A DNA stretch of 64,000 nt, from positions 1-64,000 of the forward strand of contig MPUH01000103.1 of the NCBI GenBank assembly GCA_001970955.1. Direction: 5' to 3'. Under the pieces are notes generated by a model, which had not been told where the DNA came from, did no database searches, and saw only the letters and a program-made list of their open reading frames with translations. The translations under genes and the position numbers were made by a program. Of this stretch, positions 39,942 to 51,467 are shown in pieces. The stretch comes from Stentor coeruleus. Its lineage: Eukaryota > Ciliophora > Heterotrichea > Heterotrichida > Stentoridae. Positions within the stretch are counted from its first letter, which is position 1. Each line of letters begins with the position of its first letter.

Positions 39942-42338
39942 CTAATTACACATACTAAGTATCACCATAGCTGTATCAGTAAGCTTAGACGGCATACTAA
40001 TAAACATCTTAACATAATCCAAAATCTCTAAATCCGGTTTATACTCTCTATAGCTTTCAATCAAATCAATAATAAGCCCAAGTACACACTGATGTAAATA
40101 AAACGTCGGGGAAAACTTATCCTGAACTACTAAATTCATATAAACCCCAAGTTGCCCAACTCGATTTTCAATAAGATTTTGTTTATTACAAGCCCTAAGT
40201 CCTTGTATCAAACATACATAAAACTGAACAATGCTTTCTCTAAGTTCACAAAGACTGTCATTTAAATCCAAATCATTACTTATCTGTAAACTTGCCCCAG
40301 CTGCACCATCAAGATATTTTAATATAGTCCCCATATATGGTATAAAATATTCTTTAGTAGCATTAGCAATATCTCCAAGACAATTTATAGCTAAAACCTT
40401 ACAAGTAACAGCAACATTACAATTTTCTAATATAATAAAAAGTAATGGAATAACTTTATCTACAAAAACTGACATATTTTCTCCTAAACTTCTAGCTATA
40501 TCTCCAATAGCAATAATTCCTGATTTTATACAGTCACTTGAATCTATCATAGTAATTGAATGTAAAAGATAACCTGAAACTCTTGGTAGATAATATGAGA
40601 ATTTTGACCCTGCATTCATAGAAAGGGCGCCTATAAGTTGTAAGGATTCTTCATGGAGTTTGTTTTTGGAGTTTATAAGTTTGGTTATATTATTCAGGAT
40701 TTTTTCAATGGATTCTTCAGATAGTTTGTTTGCTGGGAGTTTGGCGATGACAATTTGTAAGGTGTTGGTGATACAAATAATAGATGTGTCGTTGCTGGTG
40801 TTTAAAGTATTGGTGTAGAGGTTGAGGAATTGGTCAAAGAGCATTTCAAGAATTCCGAGGTATTCTTCTGGGATTTGTTCTAGGATTATAGACATAAGCC
40901 CGAAGTACTCGAGTGGGTAGTTTTCACTTTGAGCAATCAGTTTGACAAGGGTTTCAAATATATATTTATATTGTCGTAAGTCCATCATCCAAGTATATCT
41001 TTCAAATATTGTCCCCAATGCTGAACAAGCTGTATTTTTACTTTTCCCCTCTTCACTTATCTCTTTGACTAGTTTTTCTTGAGCATCCGTTATGAAGATT
41101 TTATCAAGGTCTTTTTTCGAGTTTTTACATATCCTAGAAAAGCACCACAAGGCTGTTTTTTTTATATCAGCATATGGGTTATTAAAAAGTTTTATAACCT
41201 GATTGAAATACTCACTAAAAGTTTCAGGAACTTCAGTTGATTCCTCATATAAAGACGATAATGCTAACAAGCCAGCTAAAGTTTTTTTTGTAGAAGACTT
41301 CGAGTATATATTTTCTTTTATAAACCTAGACATTTGTTGGGAATTCTGGCCATTACAAACTACAGATATAGACGCTAGCATTGAATATGCAGCTTTTGAT
41401 GCTGACCATTCATCATCTGGAGATTCTAATAACAGTTTAGGTAAAAGAAGCTCAGTCAAACTTTTACATGCTGTTTCTAAGTATCCTAAAAATGGAGCTC
41501 CAATATCAAGTCTATATTTTTCTATATCCCCTATAGTATTCCACACTTCAATAGCTGAAGTGACTATATTTTCATCATGACTGTTTATCCCAGCATAAGT
41601 TATTGTACCTAATGTATTTAAACTTGATTCAAATACCTCAGCATAACAAACTAAAACTTCAGTTAAGACCTGTAAAACAAGTACTGGGAATTTAGCAAAT
41701 GTATCATAAACTCTAGATAATACAGCATTTCCTTCGTTTGTATTCCTGAAGTTTTTTTCAAATATTTTCACTGAGTTTTTAAAAGCTGTTAATGCTGCGG
41801 TTTGGACTTTTGTTTCTTCTTGAGATATCCCAGCTAATGTGGCCATTAAAATTTTGTTTTTTTCATCTTCGGATAAGATTTCTGGGCTTAGATCTTCGCA
41901 TATATATCCTAAGGTTACTAATGATGCATGTTTATAAGTGTTGTTAATATTATGAGCGTTTTTTATAAGGATTTCTAGACCTTCTTTCCATGAACCTTGA
42001 GGAAGTTCTTTTAAGGCTAAAGATGAGACGGCCATTGCTCCGACTTTAACGAGGTCTGGATCGGCTGTACCCAAGCTAGATAAACAGTTTGTTTTGATGT
42101 CTTGTTTAGATGAAAGGGATATATTGTCCCAGTATTTATGGATATTGTTTTTGAGGTAAATCGCTGAGAGGATTCGAACATTTTTTTGACTTTGGTTGTC
42201 TAAGAGGATTTGAGAAAGTTGTTGGAAAGTTGAACTTGGGTTAGATAATGCTGATTGGTCAAGGTAAGACAGAGCAATTTCTCTTGTGCTCTGGTTTGGA
42301 GACTGAGCTTGAAGTAAGATTTCATTTAGACTAGTCAT
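39942..42338 (-). CDS. KPNB1: Importin beta-1 (karyopherin), 798 aa
   Basis: All-helical HEAT-repeat protein. N-terminal region: an IBN-type start (STREIALSYLDQ, then VRILSAIYLKNNIHKYW). The importin-beta-1 block HASLVTLGYICEDLSPEIL is followed by ILMATLAGISQEETKVQTAALTA, which fits the second to fourth HEAT repeats. It carries cargo with importin alpha through nuclear pores and binds Ran-GTP. The length is somewhat below the usual about 870 aa, so a few C-terminal repeats may be shorter. The start MTSLNEILLQAQ is the first ATG. No introns were seen. Confidence 0.88.
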   Translation of the reverse strand: MTSLNEILLQAQSPNQSTREIALSYLDQSALSNPSSTFQQLSQILLDNQSQKNVRILSAIYLKNNIHKYWDNISLSSKQDIKTNCLSSLGTADPDLVKVGAMAVSSLALKELPQGSWKEGLEILIKNAHNINNTYKHASLVTLGYICEDLSPEILSEDEKNKILMATLAGISQEETKVQTAALTAFKNSVKIFEKNFRNTNEGNAVLSRVYDTFAKFPVLVLQVLTEVLVCYAEVFESSLNTLGTITYAGINSHDENIVTSAIEVWNTIGDIEKYRLDIGAPFLGYLETACKSLTELLLPKLLLESPDDEWSASKAAYSMLASISVVCNGQNSQQMSRFIKENIYSKSSTKKTLAGLLALSSLYEESTEVPETFSEYFNQVIKLFNNPYADIKKTALWCFSRICKNSKKDLDKIFITDAQEKLVKEISEEGKSKNTACSALGTIFERYTWMMDLRQYKYIFETLVKLIAQSENYPLEYFGLMSIILEQIPEEYLGILEMLFDQFLNLYTNTLNTSNDTSIICITNTLQIVIAKLPANKLSEESIEKILNNITKLINSKNKLHEESLQLIGALSMNAGSKFSYYLPRVSGYLLHSITMIDSSDCIKSGIIAIGDIARSLGENMSVFVDKVIPLLFIILENCNVAVTCKVLAINCLGDIANATKEYFIPYMGTILKYLDGAAGASLQISNDLDLNDSLCELRESIVQFYVCLIQGLRACNKQNLIENRVGQLGVYMNLVVQDKFSPTFYLHQCVLGLIIDLIESYREYKPDLEILDYVKMFISMPSKLTDTAMVILSMCN

Positions 42339-43149
42339 TATAAGATATGCTGAGACTATGCTTAAGATACTGTTTAGACATTTTTTATTTAGTGAGCTTT
42401 GGGTTCAATCATTGGTTGGGTTTTCAAATCAAACAATTTGTAAAAATCGAAGGAAAATCAAAGAGAGCGATGGAGATTTGAAATAAAAAGTAAGGTCTTC
42501 AAGTTCTAGACATAGAAAATAACTTGAAAAAAGAACTTAATAACTATCAGGAAAATGTGCCAAAGCAAATTGAACCTTTAGAGCTAAAAATTAAAGAAGA
42601 TGATTTAAAAGAAAAAAACTTTGAAATTGGCGTGACATTAGGAAAATTAAACAAAGAGCTTAATGAGGTCCAAAATTTAAAGGTAAAGTGAGGACCTGAA
42701 AACTAAATTAAAAACCTTGTTTTAAAGGATCTTATCTAGAAAAGCTCATTGAAGCTTATTAAAGTATAAAAGCTGAGAAATCCTCCTAAAAACTGAGAAA
42801 GAAATTTATACCTCAAGGAAAAATTTCCAGACCCTCGAAAACAATGAGGCCAAAAGCTTAGCCTTAGTACTCAGAAATCAACCAAAAACTACTAAAACTT
42901 ACTAAAAATATTAAAAAGTTATAAAAGCTCAAGAGTATCTTATCAAAAAAAAGAATAACTCAACAAATCAACTAAAATTCTCTATGAAATGCAAAAAAAA
43001 AGAACTCAAACTTGAATAAAAAGAAAAAAACTTAAGCTAATTCATAAAAGAACATATATTCTGAAATTAACTTAAGAATCAACTTAAGTAATCCTAAAAA
43101 CATTAAAATCTGCATATAAAGCCTATCTTCTATAAAAACTTTTACTTAA
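42339..43149. other. Spacer containing a coiled-coil gene relic
   Basis: It lies between the importin start and the HSP60 stop. It holds a decayed coiled-coil coding remnant at 42494-43030, listed separately. Confidence 0.5.
42494..43030 (+). pseudogene. Relic of a coiled-coil (CFAP57/WDR65-like) gene
   Basis: A frame at 42494-42691 reads ENNLKKELNNYQENVPKQIE, then LELKIKEDDLKEKNFE and GKLNKELNEVQNL. Spacing is similar to the C-terminal coiled coil of CFAP57 (NLERELQQYQEKIVPKEEQI, then KIKEMDEEL). Downstream, other frames continue coiled-coil-like (EKEIYTSRKNFQTLENNE) with several stops. No ATG start or 15-nt intron rescues it. CFAP57 is a ciliary dynein-regulation protein. The assignment is inference from a short match. 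Confidence 0.45.
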
Positions 43150-44907
<1,758 letters not shown>

Positions 44908-44911
44908 TTAA

Positions 44912-45694
44912 CTAAACTATATTACACGAACAAGCACCGTTATCATTATTTTGCCTTTTACCTTTAATATTTGTTTTATTAGTGAGCATACTTCTATAAA
45001 TACTATCATTTTTTTCAGTGCAGTCCATGATTTTAGAACTGTAAAGGTGTTTAAGTTTTTCATGACAATTATTACATGTAAAAGATCTTATAAGAGTATA
45101 TGGGACACATTTCCTATCGTGTTGTTGAAGTTTATGTAATTCAGCTAGTAAGGATGATTCACTATTTTGGCTTTTTTCAAGGGTATCGGCAAATGTGTCT
45201 GTATGGGTTTGTTTTGATGAAGCACTTTTGTTTAGGAGAGTTTGGGTGTAATTAAGACAGTTGAGGGCATTTTTCATGTTTTCAGCTGAGTTTTGAAGAT
45301 TTTTCGTGTTTTTAGTCTCGAGGTCAAGACGTTTTTTTATTTGGTCTAAATGAGATGAGTTTTGGGTTGTGAGTATTTTGTTGAGATTTTGGATTTGCAT
45401 GTCTGTGCTTAGGATTTGCGTTTGGATCGCCTCGTTTTCTAGGCTGAGTCTTGATAGTTGACCTTGCAAGGCTTCTAGTTTTTCCTTTTCGCTTTGGATT
45501 TCCTGGTCGTAAAAAACTTTTTTTATGCAGTAGTAACAAAGATTGTCTGTCAGATGATCTAAGCAGATATATGAGTTGCAAGATGTGCATTGGCAGAGAG
45601 CGAGTTGGGTGCAGATACAACATTGGTTGTCTGAATTATTGTGAGAATACGACACCCTACAAGGTTCAAGGGTGATTCCTTCATCTTCATTCAT
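44912..45694 (-). CDS. Zinc-finger coiled-coil protein with CaaX end, 260 aa
   Basis: The N-terminus has a B-box/RING-like Cys cluster (CCICTQLALCQCTSCNSYICLDHL). A coiled coil follows (about 60-130). A second CxxC lies near residue 210 (FTCNNCHEKL). The last residues, ACSCNIV, form a CaaX box (CNIV) with a neighbouring Cys, so prenylation plus palmitoylation is likely. That points to membrane attachment. The gene lies 26 bp downstream of a Kelch fragment on the same strand and 52 bp from the HSP60 start. Confidence 0.82.
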   Translation of the reverse strand: MNEDEGITLEPCRVSYSHNNSDNQCCICTQLALCQCTSCNSYICLDHLTDNLCYYCIKKVFYDQEIQSEKEKLEALQGQLSRLSLENEAIQTQILSTDMQIQNLNKILTTQNSSHLDQIKKRLDLETKNTKNLQNSAENMKNALNCLNYTQTLLNKSASSKQTHTDTFADTLEKSQNSESSLLAELHKLQQHDRKCVPYTLIRSFTCNNCHEKLKHLYSSKIMDCTEKNDSIYRSMLTNKTNIKGKRQNNDNGACSCNIV

Positions 45695-45720
45695 ATGATA
45701 ATATTAATACTCAAATTATA

Positions 45721-46468
45721 TTACATCTCTACAATTTGGCAACAGCAGACTGGGTTGCGGTTGACAAGAGTCCATTGCTTAGAAATAATATTGAATCTTA
45801 GCAGTCTAGTATTGCTCAAAATAACATATATGCAATTTTTAACTCTAACCGGACAACCGATTTTTGAAGTCTTAGCTTTAATTGGGAAAACATCACAAAT
45901 TACTATCCTTTTCAGCCAGGTATTAAGTATAAAATACTCTTTATAGCTAATAACGAGTGCTTCTTGTTCAGAAATTTGTATACAACTAATACTGAACAAG
46001 TCTTTATCTAACTCTGCAATTATCCTCCATTTAATATCTTCACAGTCAAAAAACTCAATGTTTCTATTATTTATCCCTCCAATTGCCAAAATCCCTTTAT
46101 TATAAGCACAACAACCTGGGTTTATATGCACACCAATCATATCTGGAAGGCTTTTATACTTCTGTGTATCTAAGCAGAAAGCTTGGCATTTTTTATCAGA
46201 GATAAAGAATAGAGTGTTTAGATTCATGACCATTTTAAATCCTACAATCTCGAAATCATGACAATTCATTTCTTCAAAAGACTTTTTGTTTAAGATAATG
46301 AATGAATGCTCCTTATGCCCTTCATCATGAGATTTAGCCCCATTAATTATGATTTGATTTTTACCTATAGGGATGAAATCTTGGAGAAGATAACCATCTG
46401 GGGTCTCTATGTGCTTGATTTTTAGAGATGGAAGTTTGATCCAGTAAATAGTGTTGTTTAATATAGAT
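45721..46468 (-). pseudogene. Kelch-type propeller fragment, no start codon upstream
   Basis: The frame is open from 46468, just after a TAA, with propeller-like sequence (NNTIYWIKLPSLKIKHIETP, SHDEGHKEHSFIILNKKSFE), before the first Met at 46269. From there 182 aa read NKGILAIGGINNRNIEFF, then ISEQEALVISYKEYFILN. No intron or ATG can supply a 5' end, so this looks like a 5'-truncated propeller gene. An alternative is a live 182-aa gene starting at 46269. It has no zinc finger, unlike the Kelch copies nearby. Confidence 0.5.
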
Positions 46469-47360
46469 TATGTTATGTTTATTTTGGTTTAGGAATAATA
46501 GGAAAATTATACTTGAGATATATTCTTTGTTTTGTTGTAGTTGGTAATAATTATTATGATTTATTTTTGATTAATATGGGTATAGTAAATTCCTAAATCT
46601 CTAAAAAATTCATACTATAATAAATAATAAAAGTAAATTCCCAGCTAAATGAAATTGATTTCTTTCAAACATAAACCTATTTTAAAATCTAAAAATAACA
46701 CAATCCTAAATTCTCAAGTAAACTTTCAACTTGTAATGCATATAAAAAATGGTTGCACTCTAACGTTAAATTTTGAAATCATAAAAATTTAACGCCTTCC
46801 TACAGTATCTTCAAAGCAAGCCCAACTCCATTTCACACGATAAAATCTTCAATCCAAACTAAAAATTCCTATACATTTGCCATATAAAAAATTCATAACT
46901 TTAAAGCCCAATAGAATAGTAACAAAAATAAGCATAAGCCTTTCTTAAAATATTATAAGATCAGGCTTAAAAATTAAAAAGGATATTAGTAAAACAATAT
47001 AAATTAAACTCAAATCGAATATAAGAAAAATATCAAAGGATGGTAAAACTAAAAGTAATAGAATCATGAAATTCTGCTTTTATTGCATTGAACGGCAATA
47101 ATAAAGTATAAGAGTGTGTAAACAAAATCAAGAATTTTAATCATCAAGTATTAATAGAAAAAATAATAAAAGGGTAAGGAGTAGCTTGTTGTAGGTTATA
47201 AACTATTGATAAAAATTTCAAGCTAAATCTCTAATTCTCAAAAATCAGCTGCTTGCAATATCAAATCACAATATCTGAATTTATGATACAAGTTTTTAAA
47301 TAGATTTTAATGTTTTATAACAAAAATGGTTTTTTATATGTCAAACTCTATTAAATACAT
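46469..47360. other. AT-rich spacer
   Basis: No gene or repeat was recognised over about 890 bp. Confidence 0.45.
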
Positions 47361-47762
47361 CTAAAACATTAATTCATTAATAATCTTAATCATCCTTCTC
47401 TCATACATTCTCTCATTCACTTCAACTTCAACATTATCTGTATACAATCTTGGATTTACATTAATCCTTTTAATATTTCTGTACTTTATCTTTAACTTAT
47501 CTTGGTTTCTCAGAGGCTTACTAGCCAAATGCTTATTCCAAGTATCGAAAACATAAGAGTTATCCATTGAAGGTTTTCGTATTTTCACATTATTTATACT
47601 TGCATTGACGAACGAAATGCTCTTATTCAAAGTGGACATTGGGGGTAATTTAACATGCGACACATCTTCAGAAAGCCTTTTATGTTTAATAAATTTATCC
47701 GTTGAAGAAATATCTACAAGAAAGCTTTTGTTTTTTGCATATGATTTCCGACGATTTTCCAT
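47361..47762 (-). CDS. Small basic protein, 133 aa, unknown
   Basis: The ORF starts MENRRKSYAKNKSF; it is rich in Lys, Asn and Ser and has no known domain. It is divergent from the 153-aa gene with 79 bp between starts. The pair may share a promoter. Confidence 0.6.
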   Translation of the reverse strand: MENRRKSYAKNKSFLVDISSTDKFIKHKRLSEDVSHVKLPPMSTLNKSISFVNASINNVKIRKPSMDNSYVFDTWNKHLASKPLRNQDKLKIKYRNIKRINVNPRLYTDNVEVEVNERMYERRMIKIINELMF

Positions 47763-47841
47763 TTATTATCACAAGTATAAAATCTTATATATTTAAAAAA
47801 CTAATACCTTAATGCATAATGTAAATATCAAATGAAGTAAT

Positions 47842-48303
47842 ATGTTAAATATTTCATACAAATCACAACACAAAGGGAGTTTATTTTTACCAAATATTAC
47901 AAGTAGACTAGGTCAAGAGAATAAGTTTGGGATATTTGAGCAAACATTTATGTCTAAAACTAAAGCTCATGGGTATAGAAATTCCCCTTTATTTTTAGAT
48001 ACAAGTCTTGATGTTTATAGAAAAACTCCATCTCCAAGCCGATTAGGGAATTATAAAGCTGTAGAAAGTATTATTGATAGTGGGAAAATGAGGAAGTTTA
48101 GGAATAAGTCTAATAAGAGTCGGAATGTATCACAGAAATTAACATCGTTTAAAGTAGCTCAGAGGAGATTGAATAGGGCACCTGTGAAATTTATGATAAC
48201 AATGATGAAGATTAATAGTAATTATAAAGAAGGCAGTGGAGAAGAGATAGTTAAGGATAAGTTGGAATTCGGGTGTCAGATTGATGTTGAGAAAGAAACA
48301 TAA
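47842..48303 (+). CDS. Small basic protein, 153 aa, unknown
   Basis: The ORF starts MLNISYKSQHKGSLF, with a basic middle (GKMRKFRNKSNKSRNVSQK) and an acidic tail. No domain is recognised. The 3' flank is G-rich and C-poor for about 300 bp, the pattern seen after real genes here. Confidence 0.6.
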   Translation: MLNISYKSQHKGSLFLPNITSRLGQENKFGIFEQTFMSKTKAHGYRNSPLFLDTSLDVYRKTPSPSRLGNYKAVESIIDSGKMRKFRNKSNKSRNVSQKLTSFKVAQRRLNRAPVKFMITMMKINSNYKEGSGEEIVKDKLEFGCQIDVEKET

Positions 48304-48689
48304 AGTAAGTTGTAATTATGGAAAGAAATAGTTTGGATGCTGGGAAGGTTGGATTTTGAAAATTGGATGATTTTTTGAAGGATTTAGAATGTGATTAAGA
48401 TTAGGCTTTGGCAGTTTTTATGTGATTTTTGATGTGAGATAAGGGTATGAAGTAGATATTGAATTAGATGAGATATAAGATATGTGATTGATATGATGTA
48501 GATGGGTTTATTAGATGGGATATCGAGAGATACGGATATAAAGCTGATGGAAGTGTTAAGTGTGATATAAAGTTATGATTGAGATAAGTATGATTATAAA
48601 TGTTTTTAGTGAAGAATTAATCTTGCTTTATATCAAAGCATCATATTGCCAAGAATGCTAAAGGAAAAATGCATACTTCCATTTAATAA
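48304..48689. other. G-rich 3' flank
   Basis: It is almost C-free on the plus strand to about 48600; no ORF is seen. Confidence 0.45.
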
Positions 48690-50069
48690 ATGGAAAAAAT
48701 AAGTTGTGCATACTGCCAAAGGTCTGCTGAATTTTCATGTGGATGTGCATCTAAACTGAATTACGTATGCTCTGAACATATCGCAGATCACTTAAGACTG
48801 TTAGGAAGCCATAGTTTGAAACAATACGGACTAAAAAGAATTTCCTTTAGTCCAGACATCAAATCAAGTTTGCTACAAAAAATTTCTGAGATTAAAGCTA
48901 AAGCACAAAACGATATAATAAAAGCTTTACAACATTTATGCGACACCATTTCTATATTAAACTCAAAATATGCTCGATTTAGTGCATATATGACTGGATT
49001 TATAGAATCCTGTGATGAAATTTATATTCATATAACAGAAATGCCCAAATACATAACGGAAAAGAAAATTTACACCCCTTTAGAAGCCTTGTTAACTATG
49101 CAAGAACCTGAAATATTAAAGCATATTTTTGGACCTAAAGTCAATTTACATGAATTCAAAGATAAATTTATAGAACATTCAATATCTTGCTTTCCTAGTT
49201 GTCTTTTTGAATACTATTCTAAAGCTATTGCAATGTTATCAGATGACAGTATAATATGCAATAATGGGACAAATGAAATCGAGCATCATGTTTATAAAAA
49301 TTTTAGAGGAAGAATATTAAATGTTGGTAATAACAGTGTATTATATACAGGAGGATTTCCAGCTTCAGAGGATGCTTGCTTAATTGATTTAACTACAGGG
49401 ATGGAGAAAATTATGCCATCACTTAATCAAAAGAGAAATGGTCATGCTATGATATGGATAGATGGAACTCCTGCTGTAATTGGAGGGAATAATGGGATAG
49501 ACGCACTTATAGAAACTGAAGTTTTTAAAGATGATTCTTGGAGGCAGCATAGTCCATTGAATATAAAAAGAAATAATTGTTCAGCGATATCTTGTTTTTC
49601 TAGTGCTTATGTTTTTGGAGGATTGAGTTGGAAGGGTAACATTATTGACAGGAATTTGCCTATCTGCATAGTTTGAAGTATTACTNTATCTTGTTTTTCT
49701 AGTGCTTATGTTTTTGGAGGATTGAGTTGGAAGGGTAACATTATTGACAGTAGTATTGAAAAATATGAAAAAGGGTCATGGACTCTATTAAATATAAAAC
49801 TAGCAACACCTTTAATTTGTCCAGGGCTTATTTTATCAGGTAAATTTGTATTTATTTTTGGAGGATCTGGCTGGCCTATAAAAGAAGAGAACGAATGTGC
49901 AATTTTTGATAGTAAAAAGATGAGTATACAAAAGGTTAACCCATTTATAAGCGAATCTGGATTTTTTGTTCAATGTATAAGCTTAGCCTTGAATGGAAAG
50001 ATATCTCAATATGGCTTCAAAGGTAAAAATTTCAATAAGATATATAACGAGCTTAATAGCATTTATTAA
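48690..50069 (+). CDS. B-box-like zinc finger / Kelch protein, copy 4 (interrupted by an assembly-type repeat)
   Basis: The N-terminus MEKISCAYCQRSAEFSCGC has the full ligand pattern. A helical region and Kelch blades follow (TGGFPASEDA, VIGGNNGIDA, VFGGLSWKGN, FIFGGSGWP). The frame is broken near 49676 by a 64-bp direct repeat (49588-49651 and 49687-49750) around an unresolved base N at 49686. Dropping one repeat and its 35-bp partner (99 bp, a multiple of three) gives one 426-aa protein, the size of the other copies. The break is therefore most likely an assembly or sequencing fault and the gene is intact. Confidence 0.85.
49588..49750. repeat. 64-bp direct repeat flanking an N
   Basis: Identical copies at 49588-49651 and 49687-49750 surround unrelated sequence with one N at 49686. 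Probably an assembly artefact inside the Kelch gene. Confidence 0.9.
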
Positions 50070-50657
50070 TAGGAAATGCATTGAAATTATAGTGAAATAT
50101 TATTTATATTTATCGACTAATATATATTTTTGTTTTTATAGGTAGAATATTCTTTGTTATAGTTTTAAGTATATATCATGATTAATTATTGATTATCAAT
50201 TACTTAGTTATATATTTTTTAATATTTTGCCTTATATTTACTAGCTTTAGTCTGTATATTATCATATAAAATAAGCCTTATTAAATTTTCATAAAGTTAT
50301 AGGATTTTTAACTAAAATACAGAAATCACTTGCTATTATATTTTTGTTACAACTTTAAATAGCAGCTTCAAGAAAATATCTAAATAGCATCATATTTCTA
50401 TCTTAAATTATTCTAAGTTATTACAATAATGCATACAATTTTTCTATAATTTCACTTGCAGCAACCCTACTACTATTTTCTTCCAAACGATTTTCCTGCA
50501 AGCCTGATGTCTTCCTTAAAACTTCTTATACCTTTACTTTTCCCCCTTGACTTCCAATACCAATCTGCATTTTAATTGATATCATCCGATTTACAATGGT
50601 AGTCTTTAAACTTGAAAAAGATATTTATTATAAAAAAGCATAAAGTCATATTTTATA
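50070..50657. other. Spacer with a small broken frame
   Basis: AT-rich between convergent genes. It holds a minus-strand 55-codon frame at 50421-50585, listed separately. Confidence 0.45.
50421..50585 (-). pseudogene. Possible small gene remnant
   Basis: From the ATG at 50585 the frame reads MISIKMQIGIGSQGGKVKV. After one TAA it continues EVLRKTSGLQENRLEENSSR and VAASEIIEKLYALL. The composition is more protein-like than its surroundings. No 15-nt intron removes the stop, so it may be a relic or chance. Confidence 0.25.
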
Positions 50658-51365
50658 TTAAAAAATAGCGCAGTCACAACACGAAGTTTTGAATTCTTTA
50701 CGAAGGCTGATTCCTAGGCCATCAATTCTAAATTTCTCTATAATTCCCATCATTTCTTTGAGTTTTTGCTGAAGCACTCTAACTCTATCTTTGGCTGAAA
50801 GTTCTAGATTTAAACAAAAACTACAGTCAACAAATTCATTTTTATAGTTTAGAAACAAATCAAAGCTATTTAATCGAGAAATCTGCTCAGCTGGGATTTT
50901 GGCTAGCTTTTTTACATAATCAAAAGTAAAGTTTCCTATTTCCTTTTCCTTTGAAGCAAAAATCTTGCATAAGACTTCACCAACTAGATTTTGAGTATAT
51001 GAAAAAGTCCCTGGGTTAAAAGATAAAGTCAAAGGATCAGCAAAACCTTCAATTTCAAGCCAAGAAATACCCGAAGAGGAATTGCACTTTAGTAGATTAA
51101 AAGTGAATTTTGATTTACCTTTAGATCGGTTTATATAAATAATAAACGATTTGATAGTGTTATTGATATCTTGATAATAAGGGATGACCTTTGGAACTTT
51201 GCTGATCCTGTCCGCATAAGCTTTTTCAATAGCATTTTTAGCGTCGTTGGAGGTAAATCGATAGATTTTCCTAATATTTTGAATTCCGTTGATAATATAT
51301 TCTTGGTGGCTGGTCAGGTCGAGTTCATGAGATTTTTCTGGGTTCTGGTCTTCTAAAATACTCAT
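50658..51365 (-). CDS. Unknown protein with CaaX prenylation end, 235 aa
   Basis: The protein ends TSCCDCAIF: a CaaX box (CAIF) preceded by two further cysteines, as in farnesylated and palmitoylated proteins. The middle has beta-strand-like hydrophobic stretches (SFIIYINRS, FTFNLLKCNS, ISWLEIEGFADPLTLSF). The C-terminus has a helix (LQQKLKEMMGIIEKF). No family was recognised. Membrane attachment is the only role that can be inferred. Confidence 0.75.
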   Translation of the reverse strand: MSILEDQNPEKSHELDLTSHQEYIINGIQNIRKIYRFTSNDAKNAIEKAYADRISKVPKVIPYYQDINNTIKSFIIYINRSKGKSKFTFNLLKCNSSSGISWLEIEGFADPLTLSFNPGTFSYTQNLVGEVLCKIFASKEKEIGNFTFDYVKKLAKIPAEQISRLNSFDLFLNYKNEFVDCSFCLNLELSAKDRVRVLQQKLKEMMGIIEKFRIDGLGISLRKEFKTSCCDCAIF

Positions 51366-51467
51366 TTATAATCATCATAAATATGCTATTTATCAAGCAA
51401 TAATCGTTTTACTAGTAAAAAGTATATAAAAAATGCAATATTACTCCTTACATCTTATTCAGACCAT

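Noticed and set aside
50506-50540. A short intron to remove the TAA in the 50421-50585 frame
   Set aside because: Only 16- and 17-nt GT-AG candidates exist; they break the frame and lack the TAT core.
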